The notes below the pieces were generated by a model, which ran no database searches, was not told where the DNA came from, and was given only the letters and a program-made list of their open reading frames with translations. This document shows, in pieces, positions 4,705 to 12,851 of a DNA stretch of 24,722 bases. The stretch is from the IMG/VR virus record IMGVR_UViG_3300034121_000039, positions 1 to 24,722 of that record; one strand, given 5' to 3'. The number at the start of each line of letters is the position of its first letter. Within the stretch, counting starts at the first letter, position 1. The position numbers and the translations under genes are program-made. The stretch comes from a virus.

Positions 4705-7254
4705 ATGGCTGTACTCCAAATAAAATCATTCGGTGGAATTTCACCCAAGGTTCCGCCGCGCTATCTGCAAGATAGCCAAGCACAGGTTGCTCTTAATTGC
4801 CCCGTTTTTAACGGTGCGCTGCAGCCCCTTTCCGATGTTGGTTCCGCTGTAACTACCCTCACTAAAGCAGGTACACCGCAGACTATCTATCGTTTTGGCC
4901 AAGACGTTGTTTCTGATTCTCAGTACTGGTTTCACTGGCTTACAGACGTTGATGTTTGCCGCGGTCAAATCTCTGGAGATACCTCTGAGTGGACATTCTT
5001 TACAGGCGATGGAATACCAAAGTCTACATATTCTACGATTGCTTTGTCTGGAACTCCGTACCCAGCCGTTACTCGGCCTTTGGGGTTACCAGCCCCATCA
5101 GCGGCTCTTAATGCAGGTGTAGATGCCTTTGTTGCGGATTCTTATGCCGCCGAAGTAACGCTGACTGCCACCCATATTTCCCAGCTAACGACAACCTACG
5201 GCGTTCTAGGAAGTATTACAGGACAAGCTGACGGAGATTACACAACTGTAACTTTGACTTCCCCTATTTCTGCTTCGTCTGTTGCTACTGCCATTACTGC
5301 ACTGCCCAATGTAAATGCTACTGCCGTCAATGGAACAGTCGTTGTAAAAACTGATGCCACAGGAGCCGCAACAAAACTGTACGTTAAATTCCGTACGGGC
5401 TCTGTCCCCAACACCAGCGGCACGTTTACCTATTCGGGCATTGATTACTCGGCCAGTGGAGTGGCAGACTCCTACCCCTACCTTATCATTGACGACACTG
5501 AGATTGGGTCTATTGCAGCAGGCAATGTTATTGTCCTAAGCGTAGAAGGCGTAGATCGTGTCAATGCTGCAACGTCTACTACTTTGACGGCAACTACATT
5601 GGCTACGTTTTTAAACTCAAGGATGTCTGGGCAGTTAGTCGCTACTGCCTATGGCGGTTGTGTTGTTGTAACGCCCGGATCGCTAGGCTCAACCGATTCT
5701 TCAACGATGTTTTATCGTCGTTACATTGGCAGTGTCGAGGCTAAAGTTGTTGAGGCTACTGGGTCTGACGCGGCGGCTCCTGCACGGTTGTTTATTACCC
5801 AAGCCGATGTAGATAGCTTAGAGTCAAGGTATGTTTCTGTGACTGTAAATGGCACAGAGTCCTTTGCGCCAGTGATTAACCCGTCTACTGTTAACAGTCT
5901 TAGACTACTTAATGGGTATGGTTTGACTACAACAATTTACGGCGTTGCCGACCCTATTGCAGTTGTTGAAACCATATCCGTTGGCTCTAGCGTTACGTTG
6001 CGTCTACGGGGCGGGGATTACCCAACGGTTGCGCAGTTCTCAGAATTAACGGGTGCAGGATACGCTGATACGCCTGCCGCTACAGAGACTCGCGTTTATG
6101 CATGGACGTGGGTTAACAAAGAGTCTGGCTTTGAATTTGAGTCTGCTCCCTCCGCCGCAGCCACTCCAGTAGATGTTTACCCTAAGCAGACTGTAGCTAT
6201 TTCGGGTCGGGCAGGCGTACCTACCGGCTATGTTGTTACTCATTGGCGGCTGTACCGCTCTGTTTCGGGCGTATTTTTGTTTGTGACGGAACTTCCTGTT
6301 TCTCAAATATCTTACACAGACGACGTGCTTGCAGAAAGCCTAGGTGAAGAGTTGCCATCGCTGACGTGGGCTCAACCCCCTGCAGCCCTTCGAGGTTTAA
6401 TTAATTTACCTAACGGTGGCATGGCTGGTTTTGTTGGCCGTGATGTTTACTTCTGTGATCCTTATCACCCGCATGCATGGCCTGAGAACTATGTGCAGTC
6501 TCTGGATTTTCCTGTAATTGGCCTTGGCCGCATGGATACCACACTGGCAGTGCTTACTACCGGCACGCCTTACTTTTTACAAGGCAGTCACCCAGATTCT
6601 CTGGTTTCTGTTAAGTCTGACCTTGAGCAGTCTTGCGCATCCAAACGAAGCATTGTTAGCACCAACGGTGTAGTTCTTTACGCAAGTCCTGACGGCCTTG
6701 TTTTGTTGTCTCCCGGCGGCTCTAAACTCGTAACAGAGCAGTACTTTACTCGTGCCCAGTGGCAAACTTACTTTAAGCCAGATTCGATTCACGGCTACTC
6801 CCATGATCTGAAGTACATAGGTTTCTACAACAACGGCACAACCAGTGGTGGATTTATTTATGATCCTACGTCGGGGCAGTTTGTCCTGCACGATATCTAC
6901 GCCACAGCAGGCTACGCTGATATCCAACGAGATAAGTTGTTTTTGGCCTTTGCTGATCGCTCCGTTAAAGTGTGGCAGGCAGGCGCAAACAAGACTTATA
7001 CGTGGAAGACCAAGAAGTTTACATTGCCGCAAGTCACAGGGTTTTCGTGCGCTCAACTTGAAGCTGAGACATATCCAGTTACTGCCAAGTTTTATTCCAA
7101 TGGAACTTTAATTAGGACGCAGACTGTTGCAAACCGCAATCCGTTCAGACTCCCTGTGGCTCCGGGTCGTGACTGGGAAGTTCAGATTGAAGGAACTTCT
7201 GAAGTATTCTCGTTGTCGATTGCCCAGTCTATTGAGGAGCTAGCTGGTGTCTAA
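4705..7254 (+). CDS. Tail nozzle-like protein of short-tailed phage
   Basis: 849 residues, starting at ATG 4705 with AAGGAAG 13 bases upstream. The N-terminal part ('LQIKSFGGISPKVPPRYLQDSQAQVALNC') and the C-terminal half (about 460-800), with beta-rich strands such as 'YAWTWVNKESGFEFESAPS', 'GRDVYFCDPYHPHAWPENY' and 'DGLVLLSPGG', match the pattern of phage tail proteins that form the lower tail tube (T7 gp12-like, probably a beta-propeller core). Residues about 130-450 are a Thr/Ser/Val-rich region with no obvious counterpart, possibly inserted beta domains. It overlaps the fibre gene by eight bases. The assignment rests on remembered family patterns and context. Confidence 0.7.
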   Translation: MAVLQIKSFGGISPKVPPRYLQDSQAQVALNCPVFNGALQPLSDVGSAVTTLTKAGTPQTIYRFGQDVVSDSQYWFHWLTDVDVCRGQISGDTSEWTFFTGDGIPKSTYSTIALSGTPYPAVTRPLGLPAPSAALNAGVDAFVADSYAAEVTLTATHISQLTTTYGVLGSITGQADGDYTTVTLTSPISASSVATAITALPNVNATAVNGTVVVKTDATGAATKLYVKFRTGSVPNTSGTFTYSGIDYSASGVADSYPYLIIDDTEIGSIAAGNVIVLSVEGVDRVNAATSTTLTATTLATFLNSRMSGQLVATAYGGCVVVTPGSLGSTDSSTMFYRRYIGSVEAKVVEATGSDAAAPARLFITQADVDSLESRYVSVTVNGTESFAPVINPSTVNSLRLLNGYGLTTTIYGVADPIAVVETISVGSSVTLRLRGGDYPTVAQFSELTGAGYADTPAATETRVYAWTWVNKESGFEFESAPSAAATPVDVYPKQTVAISGRAGVPTGYVVTHWRLYRSVSGVFLFVTELPVSQISYTDDVLAESLGEELPSLTWAQPPAALRGLINLPNGGMAGFVGRDVYFCDPYHPHAWPENYVQSLDFPVIGLGRMDTTLAVLTTGTPYFLQGSHPDSLVSVKSDLEQSCASKRSIVSTNGVVLYASPDGLVLLSPGGSKLVTEQYFTRAQWQTYFKPDSIHGYSHDLKYIGFYNNGTTSGGFIYDPTSGQFVLHDIYATAGYADIQRDKLFLAFADRSVKVWQAGANKTYTWKTKKFTLPQVTGFSCAQLEAETYPVTAKFYSNGTLIRTQTVANRNPFRLPVAPGRDWEVQIEGTSEVFSLSIAQSIEELAGV

Positions 7255-10200
7255 TAAATTACCATCAGTAACGTCGGACATCCCCCGCGACCTACGCACG
7301 TTTATTGACCGTGTTCGAGAGCTTATTACTAGCGATGGCGATAACCGTTTTGTAACTGCTAGGGAGTTAATTGCAGGTGGTGTTGTTGATCCGGGAAATG
7401 GCGGCACTGTTGTTAAACCCGGCGTAAGGCTAATTGGAACTTCGCCTGCGCCAACAAACGTAACCGCATCTGCTGCTATTCAGAACATTATTATTTCGTG
7501 GGATAACCCACAGTACTTCGGCCACTCGCATGCTGAGATTTGGGGTAACTCCACAGACGCTATTGGCACGGCTGTATTGATTGGGCTTTCTCCCGGTGCA
7601 ATCTATGTTGACTCTGTGGGGCCCAGCGTCTCTCGATACTACTGGGTTCGGTTTGTCAATACGCTAGACGTTATTGGCCCCTATAACAGTATCAACGGAA
7701 CGTTAGCTACAACCGGCGCTGCTGTATCTTATTTGCTAACCACTCTGGCTGGCAGCATAACTTCATCACAACTTGCTACGTCGCTTAATAGCCGTATTAA
7801 CTTAATTGATGGCCCTGCTGGAACACCCGGCACTATCCCCAATCAGTTAGCTCAGATTCAAGGTCAGATTGACACGATCAATACGTACCCAACGTACGAC
7901 AACGGGACTACTTACGCAACAGACTTTATTGTTAAGTACAACGGCGGTTTGTATAAAGCTCTAAGTTCTACAACTGGTAACCTTCCGACCAACGCAACGT
8001 ATTGGTTAAAGATCGGAGACTACTCGTCTCTTGCGGATATTGTTGCTGCTCACACCGCAGACATAGCTACGATTACAACTAATTTGGGCGCGGAAGTTAC
8101 TGCAAGAGAAACTCTTGCAACGCAAATGCGCGGGACTTATACCGGCACAGACATTACCAGTGTAACTACTGGCCTTATCTTCTCAGAAAAGACTGCACGG
8201 GCAACGGCTGACTCTGGTTTAGCGTCTTCAATTTCGTCTGTTTCTGCAACGGCGTCTAGCAAAAATACAATTTACCGGACTACTACCGCTCCTGCGACTC
8301 CTGCGTTAAACGACATTTGGGTGGATATCAAACCCAGTTATGCCATCCCTTACTTTGACGAAGACTATGCGGTAGCTCGCAACAATCAATACCAGTGGAA
8401 CGGTACGGCTTGGGTTGACATTACCCTTACGGATATTACAGACAACTTTGCGTTAATCGTTAACGAGCAGACTGCACGGGCTACCGCTGACGCGGCTTTT
8501 GCTTCAGACATTACCACGCTGGAAACCTCAGTTAACGACCCCACCACTGGCCTTGTGGCAACACGGGCTACGTTAATTAACGACTATTCCACAGCATCTA
8601 CGGTTAATACAGCCATTGCCAATAGCAAAACCGTTCTTCGTGCGTACACCGATGTATCTGCGTCCCGAACATTTAGACAAGTTTCTGCACCTACAAAGCG
8701 CGGTGTGGATGCATCCACCAGTGCTGATATTCCATTGCAACTTGGAGACGTTTGGATTGATTTAGATGACCAGAACAAGTTGTACCAGTGGTCTGGCACT
8801 GCATGGGTGTACTCGCCTGACGGAGTTATTACGGGCTCTGTGACTTCGTTGACTGCAACACTGACTAACGACTATTTAACGCAGACTGATACTGAGAACG
8901 CTATTGCCCAGAGCGGTACGTTCTTGCGTGCGTATGCAAGCATTCAGTCTAAAGTATTTCGTCAAGCTGATGCGCCCACCATCCGCGGCGTTGACCCGCA
9001 AACCGCAGGCAACATTGCCTTGGTAAATGGTGATGTTTGGTACGACACAAATGATAGTAATAAGTTGTATCTCTGGTCTGGCACGGCTTGGGTCTATTCT
9101 CCTGACGCCGTGATTACTGGTTCTGTTACTGCCGTTGATGCTCGAGTTACGACTGTTGAATCTACAAAGATTGGTTACTGTTCGATTGGCGGCATTGCAA
9201 CCGACGACACAACTAAAGCGACTTGCGAAGCCGCAGGCGGCACATGGACAGTCGGTCTCCCTTTGGCAACTGCTGTTAAACAAGTTAGTGTCAGCGACGG
9301 AACTGCGTCAGCTAGTTTAGAGCAACGCTTTACCGCGCAAAAGACGCTTAACGATGGACTTCAAGCCCAATACACCATCAAGCTTGACGTTAATAATTTT
9401 GTTTCAGGCTACGGCATTTACAGCGATGCAGTTGGTAATTCACAGTTCATTGCAAACGTAAACCGTTTTGCGGTCACAACGCCAGAGACATCTATTGCCC
9501 TTAGAACTGTTTCTACAACGTACGCTGTTGGCGCTATTGCTCGAGTATCTACCGAGGGAAGTAAAACTCTTGTTTGTAAAATTGGGGGTACCACAGGCAC
9601 GGGGACGTTAACAGTTGGCGCTATCGGTACAAAGATTCTAGACGGCACAGTTACATGGCAGGTAGCTAGTCGAGTTCCGTTTGCTGTGCAAGCAGCGCCT
9701 ACTTCCATTGGTGGTGTCAGTGTTCCATCCGGCGTGTATATTGACGCGGCTTATGTTTTAAACGCTACGATCCAAAATGCTCAGATTGCTGATGCTGCTA
9801 TTGATAACGCAAAGATTGTTGACCTAAGTGCTTCTAAACTTCTTACTGGCGCTATCAGTGTTGGTGAAGATATTTACTCTACAAACTACGTTGCAGGCTC
9901 ACAAGGTTGGAAAATTAGTGGCAATGGCTTTGCTGAGTTTGGTGCTGCTGTTATTCGTGGACAGTTGACTGCGGCGCAGATTAACACAACCGGTTTATCT
10001 ATTCGAGACAGTGACGGCAACGTCATTCTTAATGCGGGTAGCGGAGCATTCTCCGGCAACGTAACTGGTACGGTTAATGGCACGGCTGCAAGTACTGTTG
10101 TAAGTAATGCTTCTACTGCACTTGCTAATGCCGCCGATGCTCAAGATACTGCGGATGCTGCCGCAGCCGATGCAAGTTCTGCTGCAAGTGATGCCGCCGA

Positions 10201-11041
10201 TGCTTTGTCTGCTGCTGATGCCGCCGCAGCCGATGCCGCTGATGCGGTAGCCGGACTGTCTACAAAATTAAATTCTAACGCAAGAAACGTATTAGCAGGT
10301 TCGGGCGGCTTGGCTGTAGGCACGCTTAACTGGAATTCTTCGGGTGTTCGTACCAGCGGTTACGGCATTGGGTTGACTGCAAATGGTTTGGTTGCTTACA
10401 ACAGTGATGATGAAGCTACCTTTGTCCTAAACGGTTCTACAGGCGCTGCGTCTTTTGCAGGCACGTTAACGGTTGGCTCTACCCCTGCCCTATCTAGCAC
10501 AACAATGACTGGATCAGGTGCGAAGATTAACCCTAGCGGGACTTTTGCACTAGGCAACTCAACGACTAACATTAACTACAACGGTACACAGTTAACCCTT
10601 AACGGCGACGTTGTAGCAACCGGAAACATTAAACTTAATGCCGTCACGATTCCCGTGACTGTTACAGGCGCAGTCGATCAAGTTTTTACTTCAAGTACAA
10701 GCGTAAGTATAAAAACAGCGTTAACTTCATTTCCAGAGGATACAACGATTAGCGCGTTCTTTACTGCGTTAAAGATTGATGCTGGCGCTGGCGATATTGA
10801 AGTAATTTTAAATGTTCTAACGTCTACAAACGTTTTGGTAGATACATTTGCTGGGGCGTCTACTGGTAGATTAATTCAGACTATGGGCCCGTATGGTGAT
10901 AAAGTAACTGCTACTTTTACGGGAACATACGTAATTCCGGCAACTGGTTCCTATAAAATAGAAGCTATAGTTACAAACCCGTATGGTGATAGTTGGAAAG
11001 CTGAGTACTGCACAATCATTGTGATTGGAAGTAAACGATGA
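7247..11041 (+). CDS. Large tail fibre / host-specificity protein with J-like modules
   Basis: 1264 residues. The start is GTG 7247 with GAGGAG at 7234-7239, inside the end of the upstream gene. Modules in order: a short N-terminal region likely to attach to the tail; a fibronectin type III-like domain at about 60-155 ('NIIISWDNP'); a small aromatic module at about 214-257 ('YPTYDNGTTYATDFIVKYNG', 'YWLKIG') like carbohydrate-binding modules of the CBM5/12 type; three related 'TAWV' repeats (about 338-630); a two-Cys loop at 645-660; J-protein-like text 'IADAAIDNAKIVDLSASKL'; an Ala/Asp-rich coiled stretch at about 954-1006; and a beta-rich tip. Such fibres bind the host surface. It ends in an ATGA overlap with the chaperone-like gene. 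Confidence 0.8.
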   Translation: MSNKLPSVTSDIPRDLRTFIDRVRELITSDGDNRFVTARELIAGGVVDPGNGGTVVKPGVRLIGTSPAPTNVTASAAIQNIIISWDNPQYFGHSHAEIWGNSTDAIGTAVLIGLSPGAIYVDSVGPSVSRYYWVRFVNTLDVIGPYNSINGTLATTGAAVSYLLTTLAGSITSSQLATSLNSRINLIDGPAGTPGTIPNQLAQIQGQIDTINTYPTYDNGTTYATDFIVKYNGGLYKALSSTTGNLPTNATYWLKIGDYSSLADIVAAHTADIATITTNLGAEVTARETLATQMRGTYTGTDITSVTTGLIFSEKTARATADSGLASSISSVSATASSKNTIYRTTTAPATPALNDIWVDIKPSYAIPYFDEDYAVARNNQYQWNGTAWVDITLTDITDNFALIVNEQTARATADAAFASDITTLETSVNDPTTGLVATRATLINDYSTASTVNTAIANSKTVLRAYTDVSASRTFRQVSAPTKRGVDASTSADIPLQLGDVWIDLDDQNKLYQWSGTAWVYSPDGVITGSVTSLTATLTNDYLTQTDTENAIAQSGTFLRAYASIQSKVFRQADAPTIRGVDPQTAGNIALVNGDVWYDTNDSNKLYLWSGTAWVYSPDAVITGSVTAVDARVTTVESTKIGYCSIGGIATDDTTKATCEAAGGTWTVGLPLATAVKQVSVSDGTASASLEQRFTAQKTLNDGLQAQYTIKLDVNNFVSGYGIYSDAVGNSQFIANVNRFAVTTPETSIALRTVSTTYAVGAIARVSTEGSKTLVCKIGGTTGTGTLTVGAIGTKILDGTVTWQVASRVPFAVQAAPTSIGGVSVPSGVYIDAAYVLNATIQNAQIADAAIDNAKIVDLSASKLLTGAISVGEDIYSTNYVAGSQGWKISGNGFAEFGAAVIRGQLTAAQINTTGLSIRDSDGNVILNAGSGAFSGNVTGTVNGTAASTVVSNASTALANAADAQDTADAAAADASSAASDAADALSAADAAAADAADAVAGLSTKLNSNARNVLAGSGGLAVGTLNWNSSGVRTSGYGIGLTANGLVAYNSDDEATFVLNGSTGAASFAGTLTVGSTPALSSTTMTGSGAKINPSGTFALGNSTTNINYNGTQLTLNGDVVATGNIKLNAVTIPVTVTGAVDQVFTSSTSVSIKTALTSFPEDTTISAFFTALKIDAGAGDIEVILNVLTSTNVLVDTFAGASTGRLIQTMGPYGDKVTATFTGTYVIPATGSYKIEAIVTNPYGDSWKAEYCTIIVIGSKR
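8261..9128 (+). repeat. Threefold protein module repeat within the fibre gene
   Basis: Units begin near 8261, 8623 and 8911. The last two are close copies with the shared order 'LRAY', 'FRQ.sAPT.RGVD', 'GDVW.D..D.NKLY.WSGTAWVYSPD.VITGSV', 288 bases apart. The first is a diverged version ('IYRTTTAPATP', 'NDIWVDI', 'QYQWNGTAWVDIT'). Each unit probably forms one rod segment or small binding module of the fibre. Confidence 0.8.
10108..10266 (+). repeat. Ala/Asp-rich low-complexity tract in the fibre gene
   Basis: A GCC/GCT/GAT-rich tract encodes repeats of 'ADAA', 'AADA' and 'SAASDAAD'. This composition is typical of trimeric coiled-coil stretches in phage fibres. The high internal similarity makes it prone to length change by slippage or recombination. 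Confidence 0.7.
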
Positions 11042-11466
11042 AAACTTACGCTTGCTATGAACCTAGTGGTCAGTACATTGTTACTGGTACCTGCGAAAAT
11101 GATCTAACAGAATACGACATTCCCGACGGGTGCTCTGTGTACTACGGCGAGGTTAGCATTATCACGCAATACCACGATATTGCAACAAACATTCCGGCTG
11201 AAAAGGGTGCGCGGCCATCCGATGGCTACAAATTTAACTACACGACTAAGTCGTGGGAGCCCGATACGGCGTACTTGATTTACAAGATTGGCGTTGTTCG
11301 TCTTCAGAAGTTACAAGAATCCGACTGGACTGACACCGCTTCTGCGCCTGCACGACTTGGCCAAACTTTGTACGATCAGTGGCAGACTTACCGTCAAGCC
11401 TTACGAGATATCCCAGAACAACCCGGCTACCCTTTAAATGTGGTATGGCCAACTCCTCCGCAATAA
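11038..11466 (+). CDS. Tail fibre assembly chaperone-like protein
   Basis: 142 residues, starting at ATG 11038 in a four-base overlap with the fibre stop. The C-terminal half carries 'LQKLQESDWTDTASAPA', 'QWQTYRQALRDIPEQPGYPLNVVWPTPP', the hallmark of a phage tail assembly chaperone domain (PF16778-type, from memory), in which a Trp-containing 'SDWT' segment is followed by 'WxxYRQALRDIP'. The N-terminal half ('YACYEPSGQYIVTGTCENDL') is a small beta domain often fused before it. Directly following the fibre gene, it probably helps fold or attach that fibre; it may also be a minor virion part. Confidence 0.82.
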   Translation: MKTYACYEPSGQYIVTGTCENDLTEYDIPDGCSVYYGEVSIITQYHDIATNIPAEKGARPSDGYKFNYTTKSWEPDTAYLIYKIGVVRLQKLQESDWTDTASAPARLGQTLYDQWQTYRQALRDIPEQPGYPLNVVWPTPPQ

Positions 11467-11474
11467 GACATAAT
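11446..11474 (+). promoter_or_regulatory. Possible promoter for a leaderless GNAT-like gene
   Basis: CATAAT at 11469-11474 (five of six -10 bases) and TGGCCA at 11446-11451 (four of six -35 bases) are 17 bases apart. A start of transcription near 11481 would fall on the ATG of the next gene, which has no Shine-Dalgarno sequence. The match is modest and could be chance. Confidence 0.25.
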
Positions 11475-11480
11475 ACGCAC

Positions 11481-11897
11481 ATGGCAGAACTCGTCTTTGA
11501 CCAGAAAGAACGTATAGGGAACTGGGTAGCCGAACAAACAGGGCAAGACTCCAGTTGGGGTTCTTTTTATGCCTTGGGCGTTATTCGTGGAGAAGATGTT
11601 ATTGCAGGAGTAGTCATCAATAACTACAATGGATCAAATGCTACATGTCACATTGCTGTTGCTCAACACACAAAACTTCTTGTGCCGTTGTTCCATCACG
11701 TCTGTGACTACGCGTTTAACCACTGTAAATTGAAACGATTGACCGGCATGGTACCCACAAATGAACCCTCGATTATTGCGTTTGACAAGCATCTTGGGTT
11801 TGAGGAAGAGTTTGTAATGAAAGACGGCGCACCCGGCGCTGATATGCAGATTTTGGTAATGCGGCCCGACAACTGTCGTTGGCTGCGCAAGGAGTAA
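11481..11897 (+). CDS. Divergent GNAT-like acetyltransferase-fold protein
   Basis: 138 residues, from ATG 11481, the first ATG after the previous stop and matching the start of the domain; a longer in-frame start at 11379 would lie inside the chaperone-like gene. The strand/helix order fits the GNAT fold: 'YALGVIRGEDVIAGVVINNYNG', 'CHIAVAQHTK', 'FHHVCDYAFNHCKLKRLTGMV', then 'TNEPSIIAFDKHLGFEEEF', the classic 'N..S....klGF..E' end. The usual acetyl-CoA loop (R/Q-x-x-G-x-G/A) is not evident; 'AQHTKLLVP' stands there. It may therefore be a weak or non-catalytic member. GNAT-like proteins near tail genes are known in environmental phages; the target is unknown. Confidence 0.7.
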   Translation: MAELVFDQKERIGNWVAEQTGQDSSWGSFYALGVIRGEDVIAGVVINNYNGSNATCHIAVAQHTKLLVPLFHHVCDYAFNHCKLKRLTGMVPTNEPSIIAFDKHLGFEEEFVMKDGAPGADMQILVMRPDNCRWLRKE

Positions 11898-11899
11898 AT

Positions 11900-12850
11900 A
11901 TGGGCGGAAAATCGCAACCAGCACCAGACTACGGGCCAATGCAAGCCATTGGGCGCGAACAGTTAGACTTTGCTAAACAACAATACGCAGAGATGGCTCC
12001 ACTTGCTCGTCAAGTAGCCGCTCAACAAATGGCCGCTCAGCAGCAACAGATGCGACAAGGTCAGGACTATTACGACTACCAACAGCAAACGTTTAGGCCG
12101 CTAGAGCAGGGGCTTGTTCGAGACGCTGAACGATTTAATACCGAGAACTACCGAGAAACTTTAGCTCGCGATGCAGCCGCAGCCGCTGGCCGAGCCTTTG
12201 GTACAACTCAAGCAGCCTCCCAACGAGCCCAAGCTTCTATGGGGGTAAACCCTGCCTCTGGTCGGGCAATGTCAATGGCTAACCAATCTAATCTTGGCCT
12301 TGCTGCTAATCGTGCCAATGCTATGACAGGTGCTCGTAACCAAGCTGAACAGATCGGATTTGCTCGTCGTCTTGACGTTACAGGTCTTGGCCGTAATCTG
12401 GCTGGTGCTTCTACCGCTGCCTACCAAGGTGCTACAGGCGCAGGTTCTGCAGGCATCAATACATCCATGGCTCCCGGTTCACAGTATGGCCAAGGCATGC
12501 AGCAAGCTGGTCAAACCTACGGCAACATTCTTAGTAACCAGACTAGCCAGTTTAATACTGGCCTTAATGCGCAAGGTGAAGTTACAGGTGCTTTGACGGG
12601 GGCTATTACAACCGGCGCGTTAAGATACTCTGATCGTCGCTTAAAAGAAAATATTGAAGTCGTTGGCCGCGATGAGCGCACCATGTTGCCGCTCTATGAG
12701 TTTGAATACATTGGCGGTTCTGGCAAACGCTACCTTGGTGTGATGGCTGACGACGTAAAAGTTGGCTACCCCGAGATGGTATTCACAATGCCTGATGGCT
12801 ACGAAGCAGTAAATTACGCCGGTCTAGGCATCGAAATGGTGGAGGTTTAA
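11900..12850 (+). CDS. Virion protein with C-terminal S74 self-cleaving chaperone domain
   Basis: 316 residues, from ATG 11900 with AAGGAG at 11889-11894; an in-frame alternative start upstream at 11879 lacks such a site. Residues 1-235 are Ala/Gln/Gly-rich and mostly helical with tandem 'QQMAAQQQQ'-like runs, as in internal virion (DNA ejection) proteins. The C-terminal end carries 'SDRRLKENIEVV' from Ser244 to about 255, then 'LPLYEFEYIGGSGKRYLGVMADDV'. This is the S74 intramolecular chaperone signature; Ser244 and Lys249 have the five-residue spacing of the known catalytic pair, so self-cleavage before Ser244 is predicted, releasing a 73-residue piece. That piece is shorter than typical S74 tails. 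Confidence 0.8.
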   Translation: MGGKSQPAPDYGPMQAIGREQLDFAKQQYAEMAPLARQVAAQQMAAQQQQMRQGQDYYDYQQQTFRPLEQGLVRDAERFNTENYRETLARDAAAAAGRAFGTTQAASQRAQASMGVNPASGRAMSMANQSNLGLAANRANAMTGARNQAEQIGFARRLDVTGLGRNLAGASTAAYQGATGAGSAGINTSMAPGSQYGQGMQQAGQTYGNILSNQTSQFNTGLNAQGEVTGALTGAITTGALRYSDRRLKENIEVVGRDERTMLPLYEFEYIGGSGKRYLGVMADDVKVGYPEMVFTMPDGYEAVNYAGLGIEMVEV

Positions 12851-12851
12851 T

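Noticed and set aside
6577-7056. 159-residue minus-strand open frame inside the nozzle-like gene.
   Set aside because: It overlaps a strong coding frame completely and shows no domain pattern.
11471-11480. TAATACGCAC resembles the start of a T7 RNA polymerase promoter.
   Set aside because: Only the first seven bases match and the rest of the T7 promoter is absent; no phage RNA polymerase gene is in the window.
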